Positions 1 through 7,004 of a stretch of 8,919 nucleotides of DNA are shown here, piece after piece. This DNA comes from an uncultured Desulfovibrio sp. Lineage in GTDB: Bacteria; Desulfobacterota; Desulfovibrionia; Desulfovibrionales; Desulfovibrionaceae. The notes under the pieces were generated by a model. That model was given only the letters and a program-made list of their open reading frames with translations. It did no database searches and had not been told where the DNA came from. The first letter of the stretch is position 1. The number at the start of each line of letters is the position of its first letter. The position numbers and the translations under genes are program-made. The stretch covers positions 1-8,919 of the forward strand of contig URTO01000055.1 in NCBI GenBank assembly GCA_900550745.1, in the 5' to 3' direction.

Positions 1-1
1 G

Positions 2-142
2 GATGTTTTCCGCGAGTTTCTGGACTTCGAGGAACCACAGATAAAAGGAGTGGTCTTGAAGGAACTGAACGCCTATCTTGAAAGCCTACCCCTTAACCAA
101 CTGCTGTTCATCCAGCGGGCACTCCGGCAGCTCATGCGATAA
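2..142 (+). CDS. C-terminal fragment of an unrecognised protein
   Basis: This is the only reading frame open from the left edge: the other two forward frames hit stops within about the first 80 bases. It gives 46 residues and ends in TAA at 140-142; its start lies outside the window. The visible tail is rich in Leu, Glu, Gln and Arg and looks helical (it ends LLFIQRALRQLMR). I do not recognise a family, and no catalytic motif or membrane segment is visible. The gene runs toward the tRNA-Asn gene, and the two share the intergenic terminator. Base composition is less GC-rich than the lysS-amiC genes, which fits a different origin, but the fragment is too short to prove that. Coding status is probable rather than certain. 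Confidence 0.5.
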   Translation, partial: DVFREFLDFEEPQIKGVVLKELNAYLESLPLNQLLFIQRALRQLMR

Positions 143-159
143 TTCCTTTCTATTTTACG

Positions 160-178
160 TGGGTACCAGGTGGGTACC
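160..178. repeat. Two TGGGTACC copies, 11 bp apart
   Basis: TGGGTACC occurs at 160-167 and again at 171-178, so the copies start 11 bp apart, about one helical turn. Because GGTACC is its own reverse complement, 162-167 and 173-178 can also pair as a 6-bp hairpin with a 5-base loop. There is no T-run after it, so it is not a terminator by itself. It sits 48 bp from the 3' end of tRNA-Asn, a common kind of integration site. Spaced repeats of this sort could be protein-binding sites such as integrase arm sites. That role is a guess from position; the repeat itself is directly visible. Confidence 0.55.
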
Positions 179-179
179 T

Positions 180-217
180 AAAAGAAAAAGCCCCTTACAG
201 ATTTACTGTAAGGGGCT
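180..217 (-). terminator. Rho-independent terminator of tRNA-Asn, probably bidirectional
   Basis: A perfect 12-bp stem (189-200 with 206-217) encloses a 5-base loop. Read on the minus strand, it begins 8 nt after the tRNA CCA end and is followed by TTTTCTTTT, a classic intrinsic terminator. Read on the plus strand, the same stem is followed by GA and five T residues, so it can also end transcription of the partial gene at 2-142. It therefore separates two converging transcripts. Confidence 0.88.
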
Positions 218-225
218 GATTTTTC

Positions 226-301
226 TGGCTCCCCGGGACGGACTTGAACCGCCAACCTAGTGATTAACAGTCACCCGCTCTGCCGATTGAGCCACCGGGG
301 A
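226..301 (-). tRNA. tRNA-Asn (GTT)
   Basis: The minus strand folds into a complete 76-nt cloverleaf. The acceptor stem is TCCCCGG (301-295) paired with CCGGGGA (236-230), with discriminator G at 229 and CCA encoded at 228-226. The D stem is GCTC/GAGC. The anticodon stem GGTGA/TCACT (one G-T pair) carries the loop CTGTTAA, so the anticodon is GTT and reads Asn codons AAC and AAU. The T arm is GGCGG-TTCAAGT-CCGTC, with the standard TTC start. A probable promoter lies upstream (328-356) and a strong terminator directly downstream, so it appears to be a single-gene unit. The 3' end faces the left part of the window, where a foreign element would be expected if one had inserted here. Confidence 0.97.
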
Positions 302-327
302 ATGAGGCACTCGTTGGTGCGAAAAGA

Positions 328-356
328 GGTCTACCGAAATGCCCTCCTTCCGTCAA
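328..356 (-). promoter_or_regulatory. Probable sigma-70 promoter of tRNA-Asn
   Basis: On the minus strand TTGACG (356-351) is followed after exactly 17 bp by TAGACC (333-328), which would start transcription about 20 nt before the tRNA 5' end. The -35 box matches five of six consensus positions, while the -10 box is weaker. Strong -35 and modest -10 elements are usual for tRNA promoters. Confidence 0.5.
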
Positions 357-554
357 GCGTTTTCTTCATTTTTTTTGAAAAAACTTTTTGACCCGCGGCA
401 CGTCCTTGACTGTACAGCACAATTGGACTACGGCTTTGCGGATACAAACTGTGCGATCAGGTCCACAGGGCGCCACGGCCGGAGGGGGGGTCCCGCCGCC
501 GCGGGCGGGAAGGCAATGCGAGAACGGAGGAACGCTCCCGCTGTCTCTAACCCG

Positions 555-584
555 TTGGAACATTGTACGGCTTTCGTGTAACAT
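555..584 (+). promoter_or_regulatory. Candidate promoter of the lysS operon
   Basis: TTGGAA at 555-560 and TAACAT at 579-584, 18 bp apart, each match four of six sigma-70 consensus positions. Transcription would begin near 590, leaving a leader of about 130 nt before lysS. It is the best-placed pair I found, but the match is modest and other weak pairs exist upstream, so treat this as a candidate only. Confidence 0.3.
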
Positions 585-711
585 CGGCCACGCGCCGCAA
601 CAGGAAGCCTGTCCGCCAAAGCCCCGTTCTCGCCGCCGGATATGACCGCGTTTCTTGCCGTCCGTAAGCGCGGAAAATGATCATCGGTCGCCAATCGCTA
701 TTTTAATTGAT

Positions 712-726
712 GGAGAGATTCCCTTG
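712..726 (+). promoter_or_regulatory. Ribosome binding site that sets the lysS start at TTG 724
   Basis: GGAGAG at 712-717 lies 6 nt before TTG 724, an ideal Shine-Dalgarno distance. The longer in-frame start TTG 655 and the shorter ATGs at 796 and 802 have no comparable purine-rich site before them. This decides for a TTG start. Confidence 0.7.
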
Positions 727-2307
727 AGCAGCCCGGAAACTACGCACCACAAGCCCGTCAAGCTTGCTACCAAATCAGTCCACGCATCCTATTTCATGCC
801 CATGCTTCAAAGCCTCGCCGATAAAGACGAGCTCAACGAAGTCGTCAAAAACTGCGTGGTCAAATCCTGCGAACTCATGGATGCCGGGATCCCTCTTCAT
901 CTCAATGGGTTCGTGAAGACGCATGACGCTGGGGCCATCCGGGCCGAATACGAAGCCTGTTCCGCCACCGAGCTTGAAGAACTGAACGAGACGTTCACCT
1001 GTGCCGGGCGCATCATCTCCCACCGCTCTTTCGGCAAGGTCGCGTTCTTCCATCTTATGGATCGCAGCGGCCGTATCCAGTGCTACGCGTCCAAAGATCT
1101 TATGGGTGAGGAAGCCTACAAGAATTTCAAAAAGTTCGACATCGGCGACATCGTGGGCGTGCACGGGAAGCTTTTCCGCACCAAGACCGACGAGCTGACC
1201 CTCGCCTGTGATCAGGTGACCCTGCTTACCAAGTCGTTCCGCTCCCTGCCCGAAAAGCACAAGGGCCTCACCAACGTCGAAATCCGCTACCGCCAGCGGT
1301 ATGTGGACCTCATCACCAACCCGAAAGTCCGCGACATCTTCCGCAAGCGCAGCAAAATCATCCGCACCTTCCGCTCTTTCCTTGAAGAGCGCGGCTTTGT
1401 GGAAGTGGAAACCCCCATGCTCCATCCCGTGGCGGGCGGCGCGGCGGCGCGCCCGTTCATCACCCACCACAACGCGCTGGACATGGAACTGTACATGCGC
1501 ATCGCGCCCGAACTGTACCTCAAGCGCCTCCTCGTGGGCGGCTTTGAGAAGGTCTTTGAGCTGAACCGCAACTTCCGCAATGAAGGCATCTCCATCCGTC
1601 ACAACCCCGAATTCACCATGTGCGAATTCTACTGGGCTTATGCGACGTTTTATGATCTGATGGATCTGACCGAGGAACTGTTCTCCACCATCGCCACGGA
1701 AGTCTGCGGCAGCCCGATCATCACTTATCAGGGTACGGAGCTCGACCTGACCCCCGGCAAGTGGCAGCGCCTCACCTTCCACGAATCGCTGGAAAAGATC
1801 GGCGGGCACTCCCCCGAATTCTACAACGACTTCGACAAGGTGCTTGCCTACGTCCGCGAACGCGGGGAAAAGATCCTCAAGACGGACAAGCTCGGCAAGC
1901 TGCAGGCCAAGCTCTTTGACCTCGACGTCGAGCCCAAGCTCGTCGCCCCCACGTTCATCTACCACTACCCCACGGAGATCTCCCCGCTGGCGCGCCGCAA
2001 CAAGGACAACCCGGAGATCACGGATCGTTTCGAGCTCTTCATCATGGGCCGCGAATACGGCAACGCGTTCTCGGAACTCAACGATCCCATTGACCAGCGT
2101 ATGCGTTTTGAACAGCAGGTTCGGGAAAAGGCCGCCGGCGACGACGAAGCCTGTGCGATGGACGAAGATTACCTGCGCGCGCTGGAATACGGCATGCCCC
2201 CGGCCGCGGGCGAAGGCATCGGCATCGACCGGCTGGTCATGCTCCTGACCGACTCCCCGTCCATTCGTGAAGTGATCTTCTTCCCGCTGCTGAAGCAGGA
2301 ATCCTAA
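724..2307 (+). CDS. lysS: Lysyl-tRNA synthetase, class II
   Basis: Charges tRNA-Lys with lysine at the expense of ATP in the cytoplasm. From TTG 724 the protein has 527 residues, against about 505 in E. coli LysS. An N-terminal OB-fold anticodon-binding domain (including AGRIISHRSFGKVAFFHLMD) comes first, then the class II catalytic core. Recognisable pieces are the motif-1 area with PVAGGAAARPF, motif 2 with FRNEGIS at residues 284-290, the lysine-pocket segment NAFSELNDP, and motif 3 GEGIGIDR at 496-503. All are intact, so the enzyme should be active. The start is chosen by the GGAGAG site, and it leaves about 25 residues, with several His and Lys, before the usual N-terminus (MLQSLADKDELNEV). 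It heads the cluster and is followed 5 nt later by the Lol permease gene, so it is probably co-transcribed with envelope genes. Identity is very secure; only the exact start is open. Confidence 0.97.
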   Translation: MSSPETTHHKPVKLATKSVHASYFMPMLQSLADKDELNEVVKNCVVKSCELMDAGIPLHLNGFVKTHDAGAIRAEYEACSATELEELNETFTCAGRIISHRSFGKVAFFHLMDRSGRIQCYASKDLMGEEAYKNFKKFDIGDIVGVHGKLFRTKTDELTLACDQVTLLTKSFRSLPEKHKGLTNVEIRYRQRYVDLITNPKVRDIFRKRSKIIRTFRSFLEERGFVEVETPMLHPVAGGAAARPFITHHNALDMELYMRIAPELYLKRLLVGGFEKVFELNRNFRNEGISIRHNPEFTMCEFYWAYATFYDLMDLTEELFSTIATEVCGSPIITYQGTELDLTPGKWQRLTFHESLEKIGGHSPEFYNDFDKVLAYVRERGEKILKTDKLGKLQAKLFDLDVEPKLVAPTFIYHYPTEISPLARRNKDNPEITDRFELFIMGREYGNAFSELNDPIDQRMRFEQQVREKAAGDDEACAMDEDYLRALEYGMPPAAGEGIGIDRLVMLLTDSPSIREVIFFPLLKQES

Positions 2308-2312
2308 CCCCT

Positions 2313-3605
2313 ATGCGCTTTGAACTCTTCGTAGCCTTGCGCTACCTCTTTGCCCGGCGCAAGCAGGCCTTCATTTATATCATTTCAGCCATGTCCGTGC
2401 TTGGCGTGGCCATAGGCGTCGCCGCGCTGGTCGTGGTTCTCGGCGTCTACAACGGCTTTACGACGGACATCCGGGATAAAATCCTCGGCGCGAACGCGCA
2501 CATCATCGTTTCCGGCCCGTTGGCGGCGCTCACCGCGCCGCCTTCGGACGCGGACTTCCAAAAAATGCGCGGCGGCGAAGCCCCCGAACTCTCCGGCATG
2601 ACGGCCGTGCTCCGGCGCATCGACGCCACCCCCGGCGTCGTCGGCTCCACCCCCTTCCTTTACGCGGAAGGCATGCTGTCCTCCCCAAGGGGCGTCAAAG
2701 GCGTCGTCCTGCGGGGCATCGATCCCAAGACCGCGCCGGACGTCCTCACCATGCTGGACAGCCTGAGCAGCGGCAGCGTCGCAAACCTGAACGCGTCCGT
2801 GGAGGGCGCGCCGCCCGGCGTGCTCATCGGCAAGGAACTGGCGCAGCGCCTCGGCCTCGCCGTGGGCAGCCGCGTCAACCTCCTTTCCCCTTCCGGGCAA
2901 AAGACCACCGCCGGTTTCCAGCCCCGTATCCGCCCTTACAAGGTTGCGGGCATTTTCCAGACCGGCATGTTTGAATACGATTCGTCGCTTGGGTTCATCT
3001 CCCTTGCGGCGGCGCGCGATCTGCTGGGCTTGCCTTCCGATCAGATTTCCGGCATCGAAGTCACCGTCAAGGACGTATATAAGGCCGATGCCGTCGCCGC
3101 CGCCCTCCAGAAGGAGCTTGGCCCGCTGGCTTCCGTCCGCACATGGATGGACATGAACGCCAATCTCTTCGCCGCGTTGAAGCTCGAAAAAATCGGCATG
3201 TTCATCCTGCTGGCGATGGTCGTCCTCATCGGCTCCTTCTCCATCGTCACCACGCTGGTCATGCTGGTCATGGAAAAGACGCACGACATCGCCATCCTGA
3301 TGTCCATGGGCGCGACCAAGGGGATGATCCGCCGGATATTCATGCTTCAGGGCACGATCATCGGCGTGGTGGGCACCCTGCTCGGCTATGTGCTCGGCAT
3401 AGGGCTGGCGCTCCTCCTCCAGCGGTACCAGTTCATCAAGCTTCCGCCGGGGGTTTATACGCTGGATCACCTGCCCATCCTGCTCGACTGGGTCGATATC
3501 GTTGTGGTCGGCGTGTCCGCCATGACCCTATGTTTCCTCGCCACGATCTATCCGGCGCGGCAGGCTTCGAGCCTTGAGCCCGCCGAAGCCCTGCGGTTTG
3601 AATGA
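2313..3605 (+). CDS. lolC: Lipoprotein-releasing ABC transporter permease, LolC/LolE family
   Basis: Inner-membrane subunit of the Lol transporter, which pulls mature outer-membrane lipoproteins out of the inner membrane and passes them to the periplasmic chaperone LolA. The 430 residues show the family layout: a first transmembrane helix near residues 20-48 (FIYIISAMSVLGVAIGVAAL), a large periplasmic domain to about 290, then three helices at roughly 294-320, 347-371 and 396-416. The tail YPARQASSLEPAEALRFE is the standard family ending. The segment around PRIRPYKVAGIFQTGMFEYD is also typical. Only one permease gene is present beside lolD, whereas E. coli has separate LolC and LolE; the single protein may form a homodimer, or a second copy may lie elsewhere. 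AGGA at 2297-2300 is a rather distant ribosome site, suggesting coupling to lysS translation. LolC versus LolE cannot be decided, so the symbol is nominal. Confidence 0.93.
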   Translation: MRFELFVALRYLFARRKQAFIYIISAMSVLGVAIGVAALVVVLGVYNGFTTDIRDKILGANAHIIVSGPLAALTAPPSDADFQKMRGGEAPELSGMTAVLRRIDATPGVVGSTPFLYAEGMLSSPRGVKGVVLRGIDPKTAPDVLTMLDSLSSGSVANLNASVEGAPPGVLIGKELAQRLGLAVGSRVNLLSPSGQKTTAGFQPRIRPYKVAGIFQTGMFEYDSSLGFISLAAARDLLGLPSDQISGIEVTVKDVYKADAVAAALQKELGPLASVRTWMDMNANLFAALKLEKIGMFILLAMVVLIGSFSIVTTLVMLVMEKTHDIAILMSMGATKGMIRRIFMLQGTIIGVVGTLLGYVLGIGLALLLQRYQFIKLPPGVYTLDHLPILLDWVDIVVVGVSAMTLCFLATIYPARQASSLEPAEALRFE

Positions 3606-4342
3606 TGGAACAGACAGCATACGCGACCGCGCCCCCGGTACTCTACGAGCTTTCCGGCGTCGGGAAGTCCTGCGAGGGCCCTGCGGAGCGCATCACCATT
3701 CTGAAAAATATAGACCTGACCGTCCGGGCCGGCGAGTCCCTCGCCATCGTCGGGGCGTCGGGATCGGGCAAGTCCACCCTCCTCCACCTGCTCGGCGCGC
3801 TGGACACGCCGACCGCGGGCAAGGTACTCTTCGAGGGCAAAAGCCTGCCGGACATGACGCATGAGGAAAAAGCCCATTTCCGCAACAGGAAGCTAGGGTT
3901 CGTTTTCCAGTTCCACCACCTGCTGCCCGAATTTTCCGCCGAGGAAAACGTGGCTATGCAGGCGCTCATCGCCGGGATGAACCGGTCGAAGGCGCTGGAG
4001 CTGGCACGGCAGGCCCTCGGACGCGTCGGGCTTTCCGACAGGAAGGATCACAGGGTAACCACCCTTTCCGGCGGCGAGCGTCAACGCGCCGCCATCGCGC
4101 GGGCCATCCTGCTGGAGCCCCGCGTGCTGCTGGCCGACGAGCCCACCGGCAACTTGGATCAGCGGACAGGCGATTCCGTCGCCGAATTGCTTCTGGAACT
4201 GAACCGCACACTCGGCATGACCCTCGTCATTGTCACCCATAACCGTGAAATGGCGGGAACCCTCGGGCGCTGCCTCGAATTACGATCTGGAGAACTGTAT
4301 GAAGAGATGCGTACTCGCGCTGCTGGCGCTGGCGCTGTGTAA
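3602..4342 (+). CDS. lolD: Lipoprotein-releasing ABC transporter ATPase LolD
   Basis: Cytoplasmic nucleotide-binding subunit that powers lipoprotein release by LolC/E. The 246 residues contain all ABC ATPase motifs: Walker A GASGSGKST at 51-59, Q-loop Q103 within FQFHHLLPEF (a stretch characteristic of LolD), signature LSGGERQ at 155-161, Walker B VLLADE at 175-180 followed by PTGNLD, and switch histidine H213 in VTHN. Its start overlaps the permease stop as ATGA; a second in-frame ATG follows at once (3605), so the first residue is uncertain by one codon. There is no clear Shine-Dalgarno site, so translation is probably coupled to the permease. The last 44 nt overlap the start of bamA, giving a slightly extended Ala/Gly/Arg tail compared with LolD proteins of about 230 residues. 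LolD is confidently preferred over MacB or FtsE because of the Q-loop sequence and the neighbouring LolC/E gene. Confidence 0.95.
   Translation: MMEQTAYATAPPVLYELSGVGKSCEGPAERITILKNIDLTVRAGESLAIVGASGSGKSTLLHLLGALDTPTAGKVLFEGKSLPDMTHEEKAHFRNRKLGFVFQFHHLLPEFSAEENVAMQALIAGMNRSKALELARQALGRVGLSDRKDHRVTTLSGGERQRAAIARAILLEPRVLLADEPTGNLDQRTGDSVAELLLELNRTLGMTLVIVTHNREMAGTLGRCLELRSGELYEEMRTRAAGAGAV
4289..4301 (+). promoter_or_regulatory. bamA ribosome binding site inside lolD
   Basis: GGAGA at 4289-4293 stands 5 nt before ATG 4299. It lies within the lolD coding sequence. It selects the start that gives a clean signal peptide, rather than an upstream in-frame ATG at 4230 that would place 23 polar residues before it. 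Confidence 0.75.
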
Positions 4343-6998
4343 TCTGTTGTTCCACGGTACGGCTCAGGCGGCGCCCAAACAGGCGGCCTCGGATGCCGTC
4401 CGTGTGGCCGTTCTCCCCTTCCAGATCAATGGAGGGGCGGATCTCAACTACCTGAACGACGAACTGCCCAAGCTGTTTGAACAGCGGCTGGCCCAAAAGG
4501 GCTTTAAGGTCATCCCGGCCAAGGATACGCTGCGCCTGCTCAAGAACCAGCGGATCAGCCAGCTCAATCTGGCGGCCGCGCGTTCCATCGCCAAGCAGAC
4601 CGGGGCGAACTACGCCGTATACGGCAGCTTCAGCAAGACCGGCGACGCGTTCAGCATCGACGCCCGCATGGTCGATGCCGCAGGGCAGCGGGGGGCACAG
4701 CCCTACTTCGTCCAGAAGCAGAACATGATCGAGCTGCTCCCCGCCGTTGACGAGCTCGTCGAGAAGATGGGCGGCGGCGCGGTCAAGGGCGACGCCATCA
4801 CGGACATCCAGATCCGCGGCGTCAAGGTTCTTGATCCCGATGTGGTGCTGATGCGCCTGTCCACACGGAAGGGTGACGTGGTCGATCCCGCCACGCTCAA
4901 TGAAGAAATCAAGCGTATCTGGGATCTCGGCTACTTCAGCGACGTGAACGCCGACATCGAACAGGGCGGGCAGGGCCGCGTGCTCGTGTTCACGGTCAAG
5001 GAAAAGCCCCGCATTGACGACGTAATCGTCAACGGCTCCGACGAGGTCAAAAAAGAAGACATCCTGGCGGCCATGAGCTCCAAGACGGGCTCCGTCCTCA
5101 ACGATCGCCTGCTTGCCGAAGACATCCAGAAGGTCACCGAGCTGTACCGCAAGGAAGGCTTCTACCTCGCCGAAGTCAACTACCGCATCGAACAGAAGGC
5201 CAACAGCGCCTCGGCCGTGCTGGTCTTCGACGTGAAGGAAGGCAAGAAGCTCTATATCAAGGAAATCAAGCTCGAAGGGCTCCAGAGCATCGACGCCGAC
5301 GACCTCAAGAAGGAACTCGCGCTCCAAGAGCACGGCATCCTGTCATGGGTTACCGGCACGGGCGTGCTCCGCGAAGAGTACCTTGAGCGCGACTCCGCCG
5401 CGATCACGGCCTACGCCATGAACCACGGCTACGTGGACATTCAGGTCGCCGCGCCGCAGGTGGACTACTCCGAAGACGGCATCACCGTCACGTTCACCAT
5501 CAATGAAGGCATACGCTATAAACTCGGCGAAATCGGCTTCAAGGGCGATCTCATCGACAACGACGAACGCTTGAAAGAAGTGATCAAGCTTGACGACTAT
5601 AAGGATTCCAACGGGTATTTCTCCCTCACCGTCCTGCAGGACGACATCAAAGCCCTCACCGACTTCTACGGCAATTACGGCTACGCCTTCGCCGAGGTCG
5701 ACGTGGACACCCCGAAAAGTGCCGAGGAGGGCGTCATTGACGTCTTCTATGTGCCGCACAAGAAGCAGAAGGTGCATATCCGCCGCGTGGTCACGCAGGG
5801 CAACACCCGCACCCGCGACAACGTCATCTTCCGCGAACTGCGCCTTGCCGACGGCGACCAGTTCGACGGCTCCAAGCTGCGCCGTTCCAACGAACGCCTG
5901 AACCGCCTCCGCTACTTTACGCAGGCCGATACGACCATCGTCCCGACCGACAAGGACGATGAAGTCGATCTCCGCGTCAACCTGAAGGAAGACCGCACCG
6001 GCGCCATTATGGGCGGCGTAGGCTACTCGACCTTCTATCAGTTCGGCGTGAGCGGCAGCATTCAGGAGCGCAACCTGTTCGGCCGCGGCTACTCGCTCGC
6101 CCTGCAGGGGTTCGTGTCCGGCAAGTCCTCGTATCTGGACTTGTCTTTCGTCAACCCGCGCATCTACGATACCGATTTCGGCTTCAGCAACAACAGCTAC
6201 GCCATCTGGGAAGAATGGGACGACTTCAAGAAGAAGACCATAGGCAACACCATTCGCCTCTTCCACCCCATCGGCGAATACACCTCGGTATCCGTGGGCT
6301 ACCGTCTCGACCGCTACACCCTGTTCGACATCCCCGATTCGGCATCCCGCGCCTACAAGGAATATGAAGGCAAGAACCTGTCGAGCGTCGTGAGCACCAG
6401 CATCACCTACGACTCCACCGACTCGCGCGAACGTCCCACGTCCGGCGTGGTGGGCCGCGTCTCCATGGAATACGGCGGCGGCGGTATCGGCGGCAACGAC
6501 AACTTCTTCAAGCCCATCGGTGAATTGCAGTCGTTCCATACACTGTTCCGCAACCCGAACCACATCTTCCACTGGCGTGGGCGCGTCGGCGGCGTGTTTG
6601 AAAACTCCGACAAGCCGGTACCCGTGTTCGACCGCTTCTTCATCGGCGGCATCGACTCCATCCGTGGTTATGATTCGGAAGACCTTGCCCCGCGCGATCC
6701 CAAGTACCATGACGAAATCGGCGGCGACCGCATGGGCTTCCTGAACTTTGAATACATCTGGACGTTCCACCCGGAAATGGGCATCGCCCTCGTGCCGTTC
6801 TTCGACATCGGCTACAACATCGACTCCAGCCAGACTTCCGATCCCTTCAGCGAACTGAAGAAGTCGGTCGGCCTTGAACTGCGCTGGCGTTCGCCCATGG
6901 GCGATCTGCGCTTCGCCTACGGCTTCCCGCTGGACAAGAACGTCAAGGGCGACCGCCCCGGCGGACGGTTCGAGTTCTCCATGGGCCAGTTCTTCTAA
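4299..6998 (+). CDS. bamA: Outer membrane protein assembly factor BamA with an extra N-terminal domain
   Basis: Omp85-family insertase that folds beta-barrel proteins into the outer membrane. From ATG 4299 it has 899 residues, about 90 more than E. coli BamA. Order: signal peptide 1-24 (hydrophobic core LALLALALCNLLF, cleavage after AQA); an additional soluble domain about 34-160; five POTRA domains starting near 167, 238, 318, 406 and 491; and the 16-strand barrel from about 568. The barrel has FIGGIDSIRGY at 781-791, containing the conserved (V/I)RG(F/Y) loop-6 motif with R789, and ends in a C-terminal Phe (GQFF) as expected of a barrel recognised by the Bam complex. The extra domain begins VAVLPF (36-41) and has GANYAVYGSFSKTG from 102, a pattern like the TolB N-terminal, CsgG and FlgO type folds; that assignment is by eye. 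The gene starts inside lolD, so lipoprotein release and OMP assembly are translated from one message. Confidence 0.95.
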   Translation: MKRCVLALLALALCNLLFHGTAQAAPKQAASDAVRVAVLPFQINGGADLNYLNDELPKLFEQRLAQKGFKVIPAKDTLRLLKNQRISQLNLAAARSIAKQTGANYAVYGSFSKTGDAFSIDARMVDAAGQRGAQPYFVQKQNMIELLPAVDELVEKMGGGAVKGDAITDIQIRGVKVLDPDVVLMRLSTRKGDVVDPATLNEEIKRIWDLGYFSDVNADIEQGGQGRVLVFTVKEKPRIDDVIVNGSDEVKKEDILAAMSSKTGSVLNDRLLAEDIQKVTELYRKEGFYLAEVNYRIEQKANSASAVLVFDVKEGKKLYIKEIKLEGLQSIDADDLKKELALQEHGILSWVTGTGVLREEYLERDSAAITAYAMNHGYVDIQVAAPQVDYSEDGITVTFTINEGIRYKLGEIGFKGDLIDNDERLKEVIKLDDYKDSNGYFSLTVLQDDIKALTDFYGNYGYAFAEVDVDTPKSAEEGVIDVFYVPHKKQKVHIRRVVTQGNTRTRDNVIFRELRLADGDQFDGSKLRRSNERLNRLRYFTQADTTIVPTDKDDEVDLRVNLKEDRTGAIMGGVGYSTFYQFGVSGSIQERNLFGRGYSLALQGFVSGKSSYLDLSFVNPRIYDTDFGFSNNSYAIWEEWDDFKKKTIGNTIRLFHPIGEYTSVSVGYRLDRYTLFDIPDSASRAYKEYEGKNLSSVVSTSITYDSTDSRERPTSGVVGRVSMEYGGGGIGGNDNFFKPIGELQSFHTLFRNPNHIFHWRGRVGGVFENSDKPVPVFDRFFIGGIDSIRGYDSEDLAPRDPKYHDEIGGDRMGFLNFEYIWTFHPEMGIALVPFFDIGYNIDSSQTSDPFSELKKSVGLELRWRSPMGDLRFAYGFPLDKNVKGDRPGGRFEFSMGQFF

Positions 6999-7004
6999 AA
7001 ACAA

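Larger units (their letters stand above)
302..723. other. Intergenic control region between tRNA-Asn and lysS
   Basis: About 420 bases without a convincing gene. The part next to the tRNA (302-385) is AT-rich and includes the tRNA promoter and a run of eight or more T residues near 370. The middle (450-530) is very GC-rich, with a run of seven G at 484-490 and a hairpin of 7 bp at 491-497/504-510 that has no T-tract. Further right is a 5-bp hairpin ACAGG/CCTGT near 600-614. Open frames here (for example 388-645) lack a plausible ribosome site and have low-complexity Arg/Pro/Gly composition. Besides the candidate promoter at 555-584, TTGACC at 388-393 with TGTACA 17 bp later is a weaker alternative for lysS. 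I see no known riboswitch or T-box pattern. Confidence 0.6.

Noticed and set aside
78..260. 60-residue plus-strand ORF ending LAPRDGLEPPT
   Set aside because: It reads through the terminator and antisense through the tRNA-Asn gene. Such endings are a known artefact of translating tRNA complements.
411..416. Short palindrome TGTACA (CTGTACAG context) as a LexA-like operator
   Set aside because: An 8-bp palindrome is expected by chance and does not have the length of a LexA box; no SOS gene is nearby.
460..530. Possible SRP-type small RNA suggested by TCAGGTCC
   Set aside because: The conserved GGAAGGAAGCAG region of SRP RNA is absent and no long hairpin closes around it.
339..694. Several overlapping short ORFs on both strands in the tRNA-lysS gap
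   Set aside because: They overlap each other in conflicting frames, lack ribosome sites and have low-complexity Arg/Pro/Gly composition.
775..1965. 396-residue minus-strand ORF opposite lysS
   Set aside because: Antisense shadow of GC-rich codon use; no recognisable domain, and lysS on the other strand is certain.
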